A DNA stretch of 64,000 bases. Source: Cryptomeria japonica (Eukaryota > Streptophyta > Pinopsida > Cupressales > Cupressaceae). The position numbers and the translations under genes were made by a program. The stretch spans positions 119,722,640 through 119,786,639 of the forward strand of contig NC_081410.1 of the NCBI RefSeq assembly GCF_030272615.1, given 5' to 3'. A model generated the notes under the pieces. It did no database searches. It worked only from the letters and a program-made list of their open reading frames with translations, and was not told where the DNA came from. This document shows, in pieces, positions 43,758 to 53,399 of the stretch. Position 1 is the stretch's first letter; the number at the start of each line of letters is the position of its first letter.

Positions 43758-46700
43758 CTATGTTGGCCCTTCATAATCCCAGTCAATGAGTTGGTGGTGA
43801 ACAAGGGGAAGGCCTTTAATGTTTTCAGAGTTTGCGGGGCTAAGAGTGAAGATGTGGTTATATTCGGGTATATCGAGGCAATCGTCGAGGTCATCGATGG
43901 CACTCTCCTCATCAGTTTTGATCGTGAGTGAATCCAAATTGTCGTCACTATTAGCGCATTCTGGGACAGGTGTCCTCATCCTATGTGATTTCGACCTAGG
44001 ACCTTGAGACGAAGACTGTGCGGAATCCTTATGGGTTGTTTCTTGACCAACTTCGAACTTTTTATAAAATTCCTCTTCTTTTGTTGGTTCATTTGGCTCT
44101 CTGAATGTCTTGGTGAGCTCATAGTCGCTGGAGGATTTGTCTGAACCCCATTCCCATTCGTTGGAATCTGTGGAATAGTAATCTTCTTGTTGAACTTTGG
44201 CAACTTTGCTTTCCGATGCCTCTTCTGTCCTTTTAGTGTGTATTTTGGAAGTCAGAAAACCAAGTCCCTTTGAGCATTCTCTTTTTACAGTCAATTCAGG
44301 TTGTAAGGGTTCTATGACGCCTTCTTTGCGTAACCCAAGAGGGCTTTTTCCATCATACCCGAATTTTTGTAGAATCTTAAAGCCTTTGCCATATTTCTCA
44401 CAGGGTATATTGATCTGATCTTGTGTGTCCTCTTCAATGTCTTTATAGAGCATTCTGTATAAATCTTCCTCTTCTAGTTCGCCCCATCTTTGAAAGGTAG
44501 TAGGATCCCATTTGAGTATCATGATGGATATTTGCTTGTTAGGATGTGGCCTTCCATATTCTTTTGGAGAGCTCATGACTTGTCGTAAATACATTGTCTG
44601 ATTCAAAGTGTATTCTCCCATGCCTTTGTCTTGAAATTTGCCTTTAAGTTCACCTTGTTTTGATGTCGAAGGTTTTAATGACTCAGGATCAATGTATGCC
44701 GAAGAAGGAACAGCTTCACGATTACTGGGAATGATGGTCTCCGTATGTGATCTCAAGTTATTGCAATATATGAACGGATTAGGATCACCATTAACTGTTA
44801 CCTCGACTCCATTATGAGGAAACTTAATGCATTGATGATATGTTGATGGGACTACCCTCATTTCATGAATCCAAGGACGTCCTAGCAATATGTTGTATGT
44901 GAGATCTAGATCTAGGACTTGAAAAACCACATCCTTTGTGACTGGCCCAATTCTTAGAGGTAAGGTGACTGTGCCTTTGGACGAGCGCTCTTCATCATCA
45001 TAGGCCTTGATGGTGATTTGATTTGTAGAATTCACAGCTTTGTCAGAATATCCCAATTGTTTAATGGTGCTCAATGTACAAATGTTTAGGCCTGCTCCTC
45101 CATCTATCAGGACTCGCTTTATTTGATGTTTGTGTATGAAGGCTTCAATATGTAATGGTGCATTATGTGGCTGACATACGGAGGCGTCATCGGCTTCTGT
45201 GAATGTAAGGGAATGTGGAATGGAAAGGTATCCCACCATGGCTTGAAACTGGTCCACGTTCAGATCAGTAGGAACAACAGTATCTCTCAAGATTTTGTCA
45301 AGAATAGCTTTATGAGCGGGGGATATGCGTAGGAGCTCAAGGATGGAGATGAGCGTGGGTGTCTTCCCTAACTGTTCTACAAGGTCATGCTCAGGTTTGG
45401 TTGATGAAGAAGCGACATTTTTAGTGGAAGCACCTGGCAAAGTAATCTTACCTCGACGGGTTGTAACATGACATTCAGAGGTAGGTTCGAAAGAAGATCC
45501 AACACCTCTTAGGACAATCTTGGGTCTCTGAGGAGGATTCTCAGGATTTTTGTTCTTGATGGTAATAGTAGAGATATGATTGTCCGTCGAGATGTGATTG
45601 ATAGTTGAGTCATAGTTGTAAGGTGCTCTAGTATAGTTGGCCTGATCATCTGTGACTTGGGCTTTTCCTTTGTCGTGCTTTGGGAATGGTTCCTTAAACA
45701 TCTCATGTTCTTGATTGGATGAGTGTCCCTCAATCTCAATATCACCTCTATCAATGAGATCTTGCACAATGTTCTTCAGTCGATAGCAATTTCCTGTCTT
45801 ATGACCCTTGCTCTTATGAAACTCACAATACTCATCATCATTCCACCAATTTGGTTTGACCTTTGGTTCATATGGAGGAAAATCTGGAACTGTGATCACT
45901 TTGTTTGCCACAAGCTTTTTGAAGACTGATTCAAGTGGTTCTCCCAATGGGGTGTACTTCCTTCGTGGTCTAGAAGTTGTTTGAGTATTCACTTGATTGT
46001 TTGTAGAACTTGATCCTGAAAAGATGAATTTGGGTCGCACTGTATTGGCATCAACAACACCATCATTGACTGTGTTCTTGTTTTTATTCCAAAATCTTGG
46101 CTTGTCTTTTCCTTTAAAGTCATCTTTGTTTTCCTTGAATATCTTAATGACTCCTTGTTCAATTAAGACCTTTTCTGTTGCTAAGCCCTTTTCAATAACA
46201 TCCTTGAAGGTGGACAAACAAGCTTTCCTTAGATCATAGCCAATGTCCTTGTTAACATTTTGTGTGAACATCTCTACCATTTGTTTCTGTGGAATTTCAC
46301 AAGAGCATCTGCTGGCTAGATTTCTCCATCTTTGTAAAAATGATGCAAAAGATTCTCCCTCTTTTTGCTTGGTGTTGCACAAAGTGGTGACTGAGATATC
46401 TGTCTCAATATTGTAGGAGAAATGCTGAATAAATGCCTCTGCTAAGTCACCCCATGACTTAATACCAGGTGGTAGTTGAGAGAACCATTCCATAGCTTGA
46501 TCGCCTAAGCTTTGCGGGAACAACCTCATCAAATATGTTTCTTCTACTGCTACCTCAATGCAAGCTGTGAAAAATTGTCGTATGTGTGCCTTGGGGTCTC
46601 CTTTTCCTCTATACTTGTCAAATTTTGGCGTCACAAAGTGTGCAGGAAATGGAGGCATTGGAATGCTCTTGTCAAATGGATAAGGACATATGTCTCTCAT

Positions 46701-47669
46701 AGTGTATGTTGGTTTTGGTGTACTCATGTCCTCCATTTTCTTTTGTAAATCTCTGATTTGTTGCTCCAAATTATTCTTAGGTGGAGATCGATTTCTTGTA
46801 GCATACCCCATGTTTGAGACACCAATTTGAGGAGGAGCTTGTTGCATGTATGGATGATATTGATCATAGACATGTTCATATGGAGGAGGTCTATATTGAT
46901 GCGGCATATAGGGAGCACTTGGTATAGCTTCATGTTGAGGAACCCCATATCTATTTTGTGTGTGTATACCATATTCTATAGGCATGTCATGTTCTATTGT
47001 GTTGCCCCCAAATTTGACATGAGGTTTCCTTGTGTCCAAATTTTGAGCATGCCTTTGAATGTCCACTTGTTTTGATTGATCCATAGCTCGAGCATGTGAT
47101 TGAGCATATCTATCTGCATAAGGCTTCCATAATGGTCTTCGAAGGTAAGTATCATATGTTTGACCGTGTGTATGTGGGATTTCTGGTTTTTGAAGCAAAG
47201 CTGATGGTGATTCAGGTACCATATGCGGTCCTCTATTTCCTCCACTATTAGGTCTCCTTTGATCCATGTTGGAGTGAGTTTGTTGCAAAGGTCTATGTTC
47301 CATTATTTGAGACATGTCAAAGTCATGAGGTATTTTAGCTCCACTTTGTGCCATCATGTGTAAGAAGTATTGTCTATCCCTCTTCATTATCTCTTCAACC
47401 AATCTATTGAAATGAGGATTCATTATGGATTCTTCTATATCTGCTGATAATATTGAAAAGTTGTCCACATTGTCATTGTGTGTAGCATTTTTGTTTGTAG
47501 TGTCTGCATTTTCCACATTTGGAATGTGTCTATAAACATCCATGTCAGGCAATGTAGTGTGCTCAGGATTGAAAAATAAATCATTATCATACTCATAAGA
47601 ACTCATGTTTGCGGACTCTTGAGCTTCTTTAGCTTTTCTCCTAGATTTTTGAAGACGGGTTTCAACCAT
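43758..47669 (-). CDS. E2 gag-protease polyprotein (1303 codons)
   Basis: Long open frame from MVETRLQKSRR. Rough residues: acidic/Asn-rich N-terminus 1-100; Gln/Pro/Tyr-rich stretch 120-300; capsid-like Retrotrans_gag 345-505; zinc-knuckle-like CEFHKSKGHKTGNC 615-628; aspartic protease with LIDGGAG 854-860 and GRPWIH 930-935; G-patch-like domain 1093-1137 (KYGKGFKILQKFGYDG... SKGLGF); acidic tail to 1303, where a TAG (43758) cuts the frame before RT. Start chosen because both arms share it and the leader before it is non-coding. Relative to E1 it lacks the Ser/Thr/Pro/Ala-rich insert after the G-patch. Could give a gag-protease product if transcribed, but its own LTR has lost the TATA region. 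Confidence 0.9.
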   Translation of the reverse strand: MVETRLQKSRRKAKEAQESANMSSYEYDNDLFFNPEHTTLPDMDVYRHIPNVENADTTNKNATHNDNVDNFSILSADIEESIMNPHFNRLVEEIMKRDRQYFLHMMAQSGAKIPHDFDMSQIMEHRPLQQTHSNMDQRRPNSGGNRGPHMVPESPSALLQKPEIPHTHGQTYDTYLRRPLWKPYADRYAQSHARAMDQSKQVDIQRHAQNLDTRKPHVKFGGNTIEHDMPIEYGIHTQNRYGVPQHEAIPSAPYMPHQYRPPPYEHVYDQYHPYMQQAPPQIGVSNMGYATRNRSPPKNNLEQQIRDLQKKMEDMSTPKPTYTMRDICPYPFDKSIPMPPFPAHFVTPKFDKYRGKGDPKAHIRQFFTACIEVAVEETYLMRLFPQSLGDQAMEWFSQLPPGIKSWGDLAEAFIQHFSYNIETDISVTTLCNTKQKEGESFASFLQRWRNLASRCSCEIPQKQMVEMFTQNVNKDIGYDLRKACLSTFKDVIEKGLATEKVLIEQGVIKIFKENKDDFKGKDKPRFWNKNKNTVNDGVVDANTVRPKFIFSGSSSTNNQVNTQTTSRPRRKYTPLGEPLESVFKKLVANKVITVPDFPPYEPKVKPNWWNDDEYCEFHKSKGHKTGNCYRLKNIVQDLIDRGDIEIEGHSSNQEHEMFKEPFPKHDKGKAQVTDDQANYTRAPYNYDSTINHISTDNHISTITIKNKNPENPPQRPKIVLRGVGSSFEPTSECHVTTRRGKITLPGASTKNVASSSTKPEHDLVEQLGKTPTLISILELLRISPAHKAILDKILRDTVVPTDLNVDQFQAMVGYLSIPHSLTFTEADDASVCQPHNAPLHIEAFIHKHQIKRVLIDGGAGLNICTLSTIKQLGYSDKAVNSTNQITIKAYDDEERSSKGTVTLPLRIGPVTKDVVFQVLDLDLTYNILLGRPWIHEMRVVPSTYHQCIKFPHNGVEVTVNGDPNPFIYCNNLRSHTETIIPSNREAVPSSAYIDPESLKPSTSKQGELKGKFQDKGMGEYTLNQTMYLRQVMSSPKEYGRPHPNKQISIMILKWDPTTFQRWGELEEEDLYRMLYKDIEEDTQDQINIPCEKYGKGFKILQKFGYDGKSPLGLRKEGVIEPLQPELTVKRECSKGLGFLTSKIHTKRTEEASESKVAKVQQEDYYSTDSNEWEWGSDKSSSDYELTKTFREPNEPTKEEEFYKKFEVGQETTHKDSAQSSSQGPRSKSHRMRTPVPECANSDDNLDSLTIKTDEESAIDDLDDCLDIPEYNHIFTLSPANSENIKGLPLVHHQLIDWDYEGPT

Positions 47670-49857
47670 GAACTAGGTGTTTGACCAAGATGTGAGAGAC
47701 TAGATGAAAAATGGAAAGAGTATGGAAGACCAAGAGTTGTATGGAGTGTAAATGAATCTTGAGGTGTACTTGCAAATGTCCAAAGTGTAAGACCAAGTAT
47801 GTATGTAGTAGAGTAGGTGTGACTTCCAAAAAGATGATAGTTTCTCTTGATGAGGTAAGTTGACCTTGACTCTAAGTAAGACCAAATGAGACCCAAAGGT
47901 AAGAAACCTTGATGAGGGACCACTTAGCAAAGTGTAGTTGTATGTAGTATGTTGACAAAGTATGATGAAGACAAGCAAGTGACCTTTTGACTCAAGTTTA
48001 GACAAATGTGAATGTAAAATGAGATGTGAAGCAATGATGGACTATGTGAGACCCAAAGACAGGTTGAATGCTAGATGAAACCTGAAGAAACAACCTAGGA
48101 AGCTCAAGTATTCCGAAACTGATTTCTTGTGTTTGCTGGACTGTAAAAATTTTCAATTCTGTACACAGACGCCTCTGTATATTTCACAGACGCGATTCCC
48201 AGACACAAACATGTCTCTGTTCGACACAGACGCTGCTAAAAATACAGACGCTATTATGCCCTTCACATATGTGCTTAGATGACTCAGACGCGGTTAAAAC
48301 AGACACAGACGCATTTCTGTAAACTTCGTGCAATTTTTTCAATCTGTGAAGTTGTTTTGTTGTGACCAAATCCGACTGTTTGACTGTTTTTCGTGACAAG
48401 AGGACACAATGTTGATGAGGACTCAATGTTTGCAAGTGTTTAGACTCCAAAAGTGTGTTGTTTGATGTAAAATGTTTTGCATACACTTGAAGACACAAAA
48501 GACATAATGTTTTGTTGTTTGGTCTTGAAGGTTTTGAATGTTTAACATAAGACAAGCACAATTCTTATGGCTGGCCAAGACAATAGTTGTTGATCCCACA
48601 TAGGGTTTTACCCCCGAGGCTACGCTATTCAGAGCGGATACTTAGATGCTTGACCTCACTGGCTCCACCCTCCGCACTCACTTCTTGGGTCAGCCAAGCA
48701 TCAGTCCCCATGAAAACTCCCCATGGCGAACTTTGTATCTCTACTAAGAACCGTATGTGTGTGGGCCGCTACCAGAGGTCCGACCTCCTGCCCCAACAAC
48801 TAGAAGGATTTGGGCCTCTAAAACAAAATGGTGCTAGTAAGGGCATCCGCTCGTGTGGCCATACATGCGGCACTTTCAGCTCTGTAAATACAGAAGGCTC
48901 CCAGCCGGTAGGGGTTACGCCCTACAAATGATCAAATAAATTTGATCAAACGGGTTTATGGGGAGACATAGTGTCGGTATGAACTAATCAACACACGTTA
49001 TCCATAGTTTTCACCATGAATACATTTGATTATAGTGGTTCGGATGAGGTGGGTTTTCCTTGCTACCACTTGGGTCGTTCTCTTCTCACTAGTAGTCCTA
49101 ATGACCACACGGGAAGACAGACCCTCTAAAGATTAAACAAAAAGAGCCTATTGCTCAAGACACAAAAGACAATGATTCAATTTTAGTGCACCAATGGAAG
49201 TGTTTGCTAGTCTCTGAAAACAAGGCACACAACAAAATTATAAAACCCTAGCCAAGGCCCTGCAACAAAATTTGTTAGTAGTTTGGGTTGTTTCAAATGA
49301 TCACCCCTTCCTGCAAGCACACAAGTTAGGTAAATTTTAGAAAAACCCAAAAAGACTTTGTGAAAAAGGGGCCTTCAACAAAAACGTTTTTGCTTCCAAA
49401 ACAAGCTGCACAAACTTGGTTAGCTAGATCTGCAAGGGTTAGTCCAAAAATAAACCAGATCTGAAACCCTAAGTACGAAATCCGAAAAATTGAATCAAAG
49501 AAAAAAAATTGAAAATTTCAAAACAGTAAAACACAGACGCTGCTATACCAGACACAGACGCGGTTCTGTGATGCACAGACGCGCTCAGAACACATAGACG
49601 CCCTTTCAGGACACAAACGCGATCAAATGTAACACAGACACGTTTCGGAAACGCAGACGCCCCTTTCAGAAACCTGCAAAATAAAATTTGGCAAAAACAC
49701 AGGCGCGATTCCCGATCCCGCAGACGCTTCTGAAACTCAGAGACGCGATCCGAACGCTCGCAGACGCGAAAATACCTAAAATGCCGTCGAAAAATGTCCG
49801 ATCTGCAACTTCAAAAATGCAAAATCTGCAACAAAAAGGTTAAATGCAAAGGGACAA
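47670..49857 (-). other. E2 right-arm leader
   Basis: Inverted homologue of 36965-39149 with motif arrays at 48160-48315 and 49535-49775. It includes a small extra duplication near 48395-48430 (CAATGTT... TTTGCAAG words) not in the left arm. Antisense open frames here, such as 48587-48931, mirror those of the left arm. Confidence 0.8.
48550..49130 (-). other. Conserved leader domain of E2 (right copy)
   Basis: Complement of 37714-38285, almost identical over the central 345 bp. Listed separately because its conservation relative to the flanks is the main evidence for function. Confidence 0.7.
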
Positions 49858-49877
49858 GAGTCCCACCGGGCGTGCCA
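49858..49877 (-). promoter_or_regulatory. E2 right-arm primer-binding site
   Basis: Minus strand TGGCACGCCCGGTGGGACTC; one base different from the left-arm site. Confidence 0.85.
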
Positions 49878-49880
49878 AAA

Positions 49881-50047
49881 TGTTTATGGTGAAAATGGAT
49901 AACAATAATAACAATATTGAAAGGCTAAATGAATTCAACCACTAAACCCTAGCCTAACAATCAACAATTAATAGAAGAATTAGGCTTAGATAATTAAATA
50001 AACAAAATATTTATTTAATTTAAACATGACAATTTTGGGTGTCTACA
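49881..50047 (-). repeat. E2 right-arm 5' LTR, internally deleted (167 bp)
   Basis: Carries the first ~80 and the last ~85 bp of the 770-bp LTR of the left arm. The missing ~604 bp include the TATA-like box. At the join, TTCTATTAATT runs directly into GTTGATTGTTAGG, so both true termini are kept. Confidence 0.9.
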
Positions 50048-50052
50048 GAAGC
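50048..50052. repeat. Target-site duplication of E2 composite, right (GAAGC)
   Basis: Follows the terminal CA; differs from the left GAAAC at the fourth base. Confidence 0.65.
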
Positions 50053-50945
50053 AAATTGTAAGACAAATGGTTGAATATATTAATGCCATACATAGTCTGA
50101 ATCCCCAGGCTTTGTCACAAATATCACTATCCTTTTATCTGAAATCCCTAGTGAACCTGAAGTTACTAGGTCAAGTTCAAAGGAACCGCATGATAGTTGA
50201 ATTTTTTTATAAATGGCTTGAGTCTATAGCGCAACAAGGCACATATTATATTGATAATCTAATAAAAGTGTTTGGGGGTTATGTAGCTATAAGGAAGGAG
50301 CTTGAATTGGAAGCCTTAGCATGAAAAAAAGAAAAGAATAAATGGGTAGCAGTATTGACACAAATGAATGATGTGCAGAGGTTTGGAGTTATGAAATTTC
50401 TTGCTGAGAAGCCTTTGGATGGTTTGGATGATAACGTGTTGTATGCGGCGAAGAAAACATTGAATGGAGGAACTCAATCATTAAACAAGGCCATGAGGAA
50501 TCCACCAAATTGCTTAAGGAGTTAAAAGAACTCATTAACATAATGCAAAAAGATTTGAAGTGCATTGATATACAATTGTTGAAGGATGATGGACAGATTG
50601 TCGAAGATGCAGCGTAGATGATCAAGGCCTTCAAGGAAAGAGTGTGTCTCGTTAAAGAGACGAAATCCCTGACTACTGATGATTTCTCTCGAATAGCGAG
50701 GATTGAGTCCATGTTGATAGTTTGCTTTGATCATCTGGAAGCACATAAGAGTAAAGTCTTGTAGGTAAGCAAGGACAAAGAAGTCTGGAAGCACCGCACT
50801 ATACGTATTGGGCTTCCTCGCTATCAGCTTGTCCTCAACTTCTCGGTGACACATCTGGAGTGGCGAAATATACGTGGCACCTCGATAAAGCAGAATAAGC
50901 AAGCAGATTCTTCGATTGCATCAGAATCTTGATCATGTCACTCTG
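50053..50945 (+). pseudogene. Unrecognised protein family, copy A, C-terminal part
   Basis: Continues the frame cut at 36171. Reading from the site gives KQIVRQMVEYINAIHSLNPQ, then SISLSFYLKSL-type and VQRNRMIVEFFYKWLESIAQQGTYYIDNL (to 50324), and after a stop KKEKNKWVAVLTQMNDVQRFGVMKFLAEKP and LDDNVLYAAKKTLNGGTQSLNKAM. Further pieces run to about 50930 (SLTTDDFSRIARIESML). It looks helical and charged, without a known motif. Its continuity with the 5' part across the insertion is inferred from phase and from the single target site. Confidence 0.55.
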
Positions 50946-53399
50946 TTCACGACTCTTGGTCAGTTATCTTTTTTTAGTTATGTTAGTTATAGGCAAGACA
51001 GTTTCTTTAACTCCTAGATAGAGTTAAAATTTAATTCTAGTTACCTTTCAAAACTATAAGCTTGGAGTCTATTTATGTATCTAAGAAAGTAATTTCAAAG
51101 GTCCGAAAAACTTTTAAAATTAGCAGACTTTGTTTCTTTTGGATGTTGTGGATTTTTTAGTGAAGACATTTTATCTATGAATGAAATGATACATTTTCAA
51201 TAAGGATAGTTTTGTGAAGTAAAATTTATCTGATTGCAAGTCTGTGGGCTTTGCATATAAAGAATTTATCTTTGTGGCATTCATGTGGTGTTGACTAATG
51301 AATGTAAAATGCATTTCTTCGCTTTCTGGTTAAAAGTGAAGTTAATGTTTGTGTATGTTTAAAAATTTATTAGATATCTTATGGGAAGTTGCACCCTTAT
51401 GCAAAGGGTAAACCAATAATCGGTTCACCCAATTGTTGGTTTGATTTTCCTTTTCAAAAAGAGTGTACATGAGTCATTCACCATAAAATCAAGAAAGGGA
51501 AAATCTGTTAACCAACATGTTGGAACCATTTCAGGGGTTTTTAGTTTTGGGGAAGCCATGAATTTCACGGTTGGGAGTTGATTTTTAGGAAGAAAGAGAA
51601 ATACGACATAGCTAAGAGCTTGGGGAAATAATTTTACAACGAGTGGAAACTACCTCTGTGAAGGAGTACTTAGTTGCGGGTTGGCAAAGGAAGGATCTCG
51701 AGTCTCCATTTCAAGCTATATTTTGGTCATGATATTTAATCTAAGCCTAATGTGGCTATTTTCTATTATTCTTTACTTCTTGAATTTCAAAGATAGGTAT
51801 ATAACAGACATGGTTCTTTTGACGATATGGAGATGAATTATGTTAGCTGAAAGCTAGAAAAGATTTCATTCACAATGCTAATTAATGTATGGATGTGAAT
51901 GCTTTCTCAATGCAAATGAGAACATGTTCTCTAGATGTATTTCATAAAATGGTTGTTATAATTGTAACTTAATAAAGAGATACTACCACACAGTTCACTG
52001 TGGTGTCCGGTTGTGAATATATCTTCATTTGAAGAAGAATACATTACACCATGTCATATGTTGTATGTCTGTGAGTGTTTCATTAAACAGTAAGAAAAGT
52101 ATATACATTGAAACCTATAATAAGGTTGAATTTAGTTCTAATTATTAAAATAGTATAAATGTATACTTGAATGCTTATTTGGCTAATGCAGTCTTGTAAT
52201 TTAGAACGGTGTTAGAACTGCAACGACACCCTTAAATTTCAAAGGTGCTTTATATTCAAAGTTATTCAGAAAGAATATAGTTGAGTTGCTAAGACTAGAA
52301 TTTAACTCAACCATATAGAAATTAATTAAGTGGGAAATTGCACTTCAGTAGTGTTAGTTGTCTATACAATCTTAAGAATAACTTCCAAAGGATTGAGTTA
52401 CGACTTGTCTTAATTGGATAAAGGAAAACAGGCTTAAATATTTTTTTGCACTCCTAAATGCAAATTGGCATATTAGGAATTGATTAAGAGCATTTAATAA
52501 TTGTAGCAGTGGCAAGAACAATTACAAATGCAAAATACAAAATATTGAATGTACAGGAGAGTTGGTATCTCTAAAGCCTGTCATTCCTTTATCAAACTAA
52601 ATAAGAGTATTTTAGTTCAAGTTGGAATAGTGTAAATAGAAATAAACTAATACATCTAATCATATTATGGTCCTAAATCTCAGGAAGAGATCGGATAACC
52701 ACCATTATATTCAATTAAAACCAATTTTGGATAATTTGATTGTTGTTATTTAATTTAGTGTGTTAAGAAATGACAAGCAAGAGTAGTATTTTAGTACTCA
52801 TTAATGTCATTGGGTATAATAAATACTACAGGTGCACTTAGACATTTAGTAAACTTACCGTAGTGCGAAAATATTTGATAGACAAGGGAGCTTATAGTGC
52901 TTCTTAATGTAGATAGTCATATGTAAAGAAATACATAGCTTCGTTGCTTCCTAAAGCAGTTTGGCATTCATACAAAAATACATAGTTTCATTGGATGGCA
53001 CAACAACAGTAAGAATGCTCGTAATACATAAAAAAAACACAGAAGCTGATGCTGATGAGGGAGATAGCAGCCTCTTGTTTGTCTCATTTTTCCTCACTAA
53101 GGTAATTTAATCAGTTTAAACCATGCTACAATAAAAATAGAAGCGGACAATTTACATCTAAAATAAACTAAGGACTTTAACCTCAGGATGAGGTAGAGTA
53201 CCGATCGATACAATCAACTATGCCAAACTATGGAGAACTAGTTTGTCTTGATATTTAATGTAATATTCATGTGTGGAAAATGACATCGTATATTAATCAG
53301 TGTAGCTTAATGGAAAATACCAAATAATAAAGGCCAAGTATGGGATACTTCTCATGTGTAAATAACATTGAGACTGAGTGAAATGTGAACTATTCAACT
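50946..53399. other. Non-coding, nothing recognised
   Basis: About 2.5 kb of AT-rich sequence with no long open frame and no domain. The 5' part of the copia element (5' LTR, gag, protease) is not visible here. Confidence 0.5.

Larger units (their letters stand above)
36172..50047. mobile_element. E2: composite Tat-type element with two inverted 5' LTR ends
   Basis: The left end is TGTAGACACC... (plus orientation 5' LTR, PBS, leader, gag start). The right end is ...GGGTGTCTACA (the same LTR start in minus orientation), followed inward by PBS, leader, complete gag-pro and most of pol on the minus strand. Neither arm has a 3' LTR. The arms are homologous inverted repeats (about 36172-39450 and 47370-50047). 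Flanking 5-mers match at four of five bases, and the interrupted unknown gene continues on both sides, so the 13.9 kb behaves as one insertion. The arms meet somewhere between 39465 and 40260. Confidence 0.8.
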
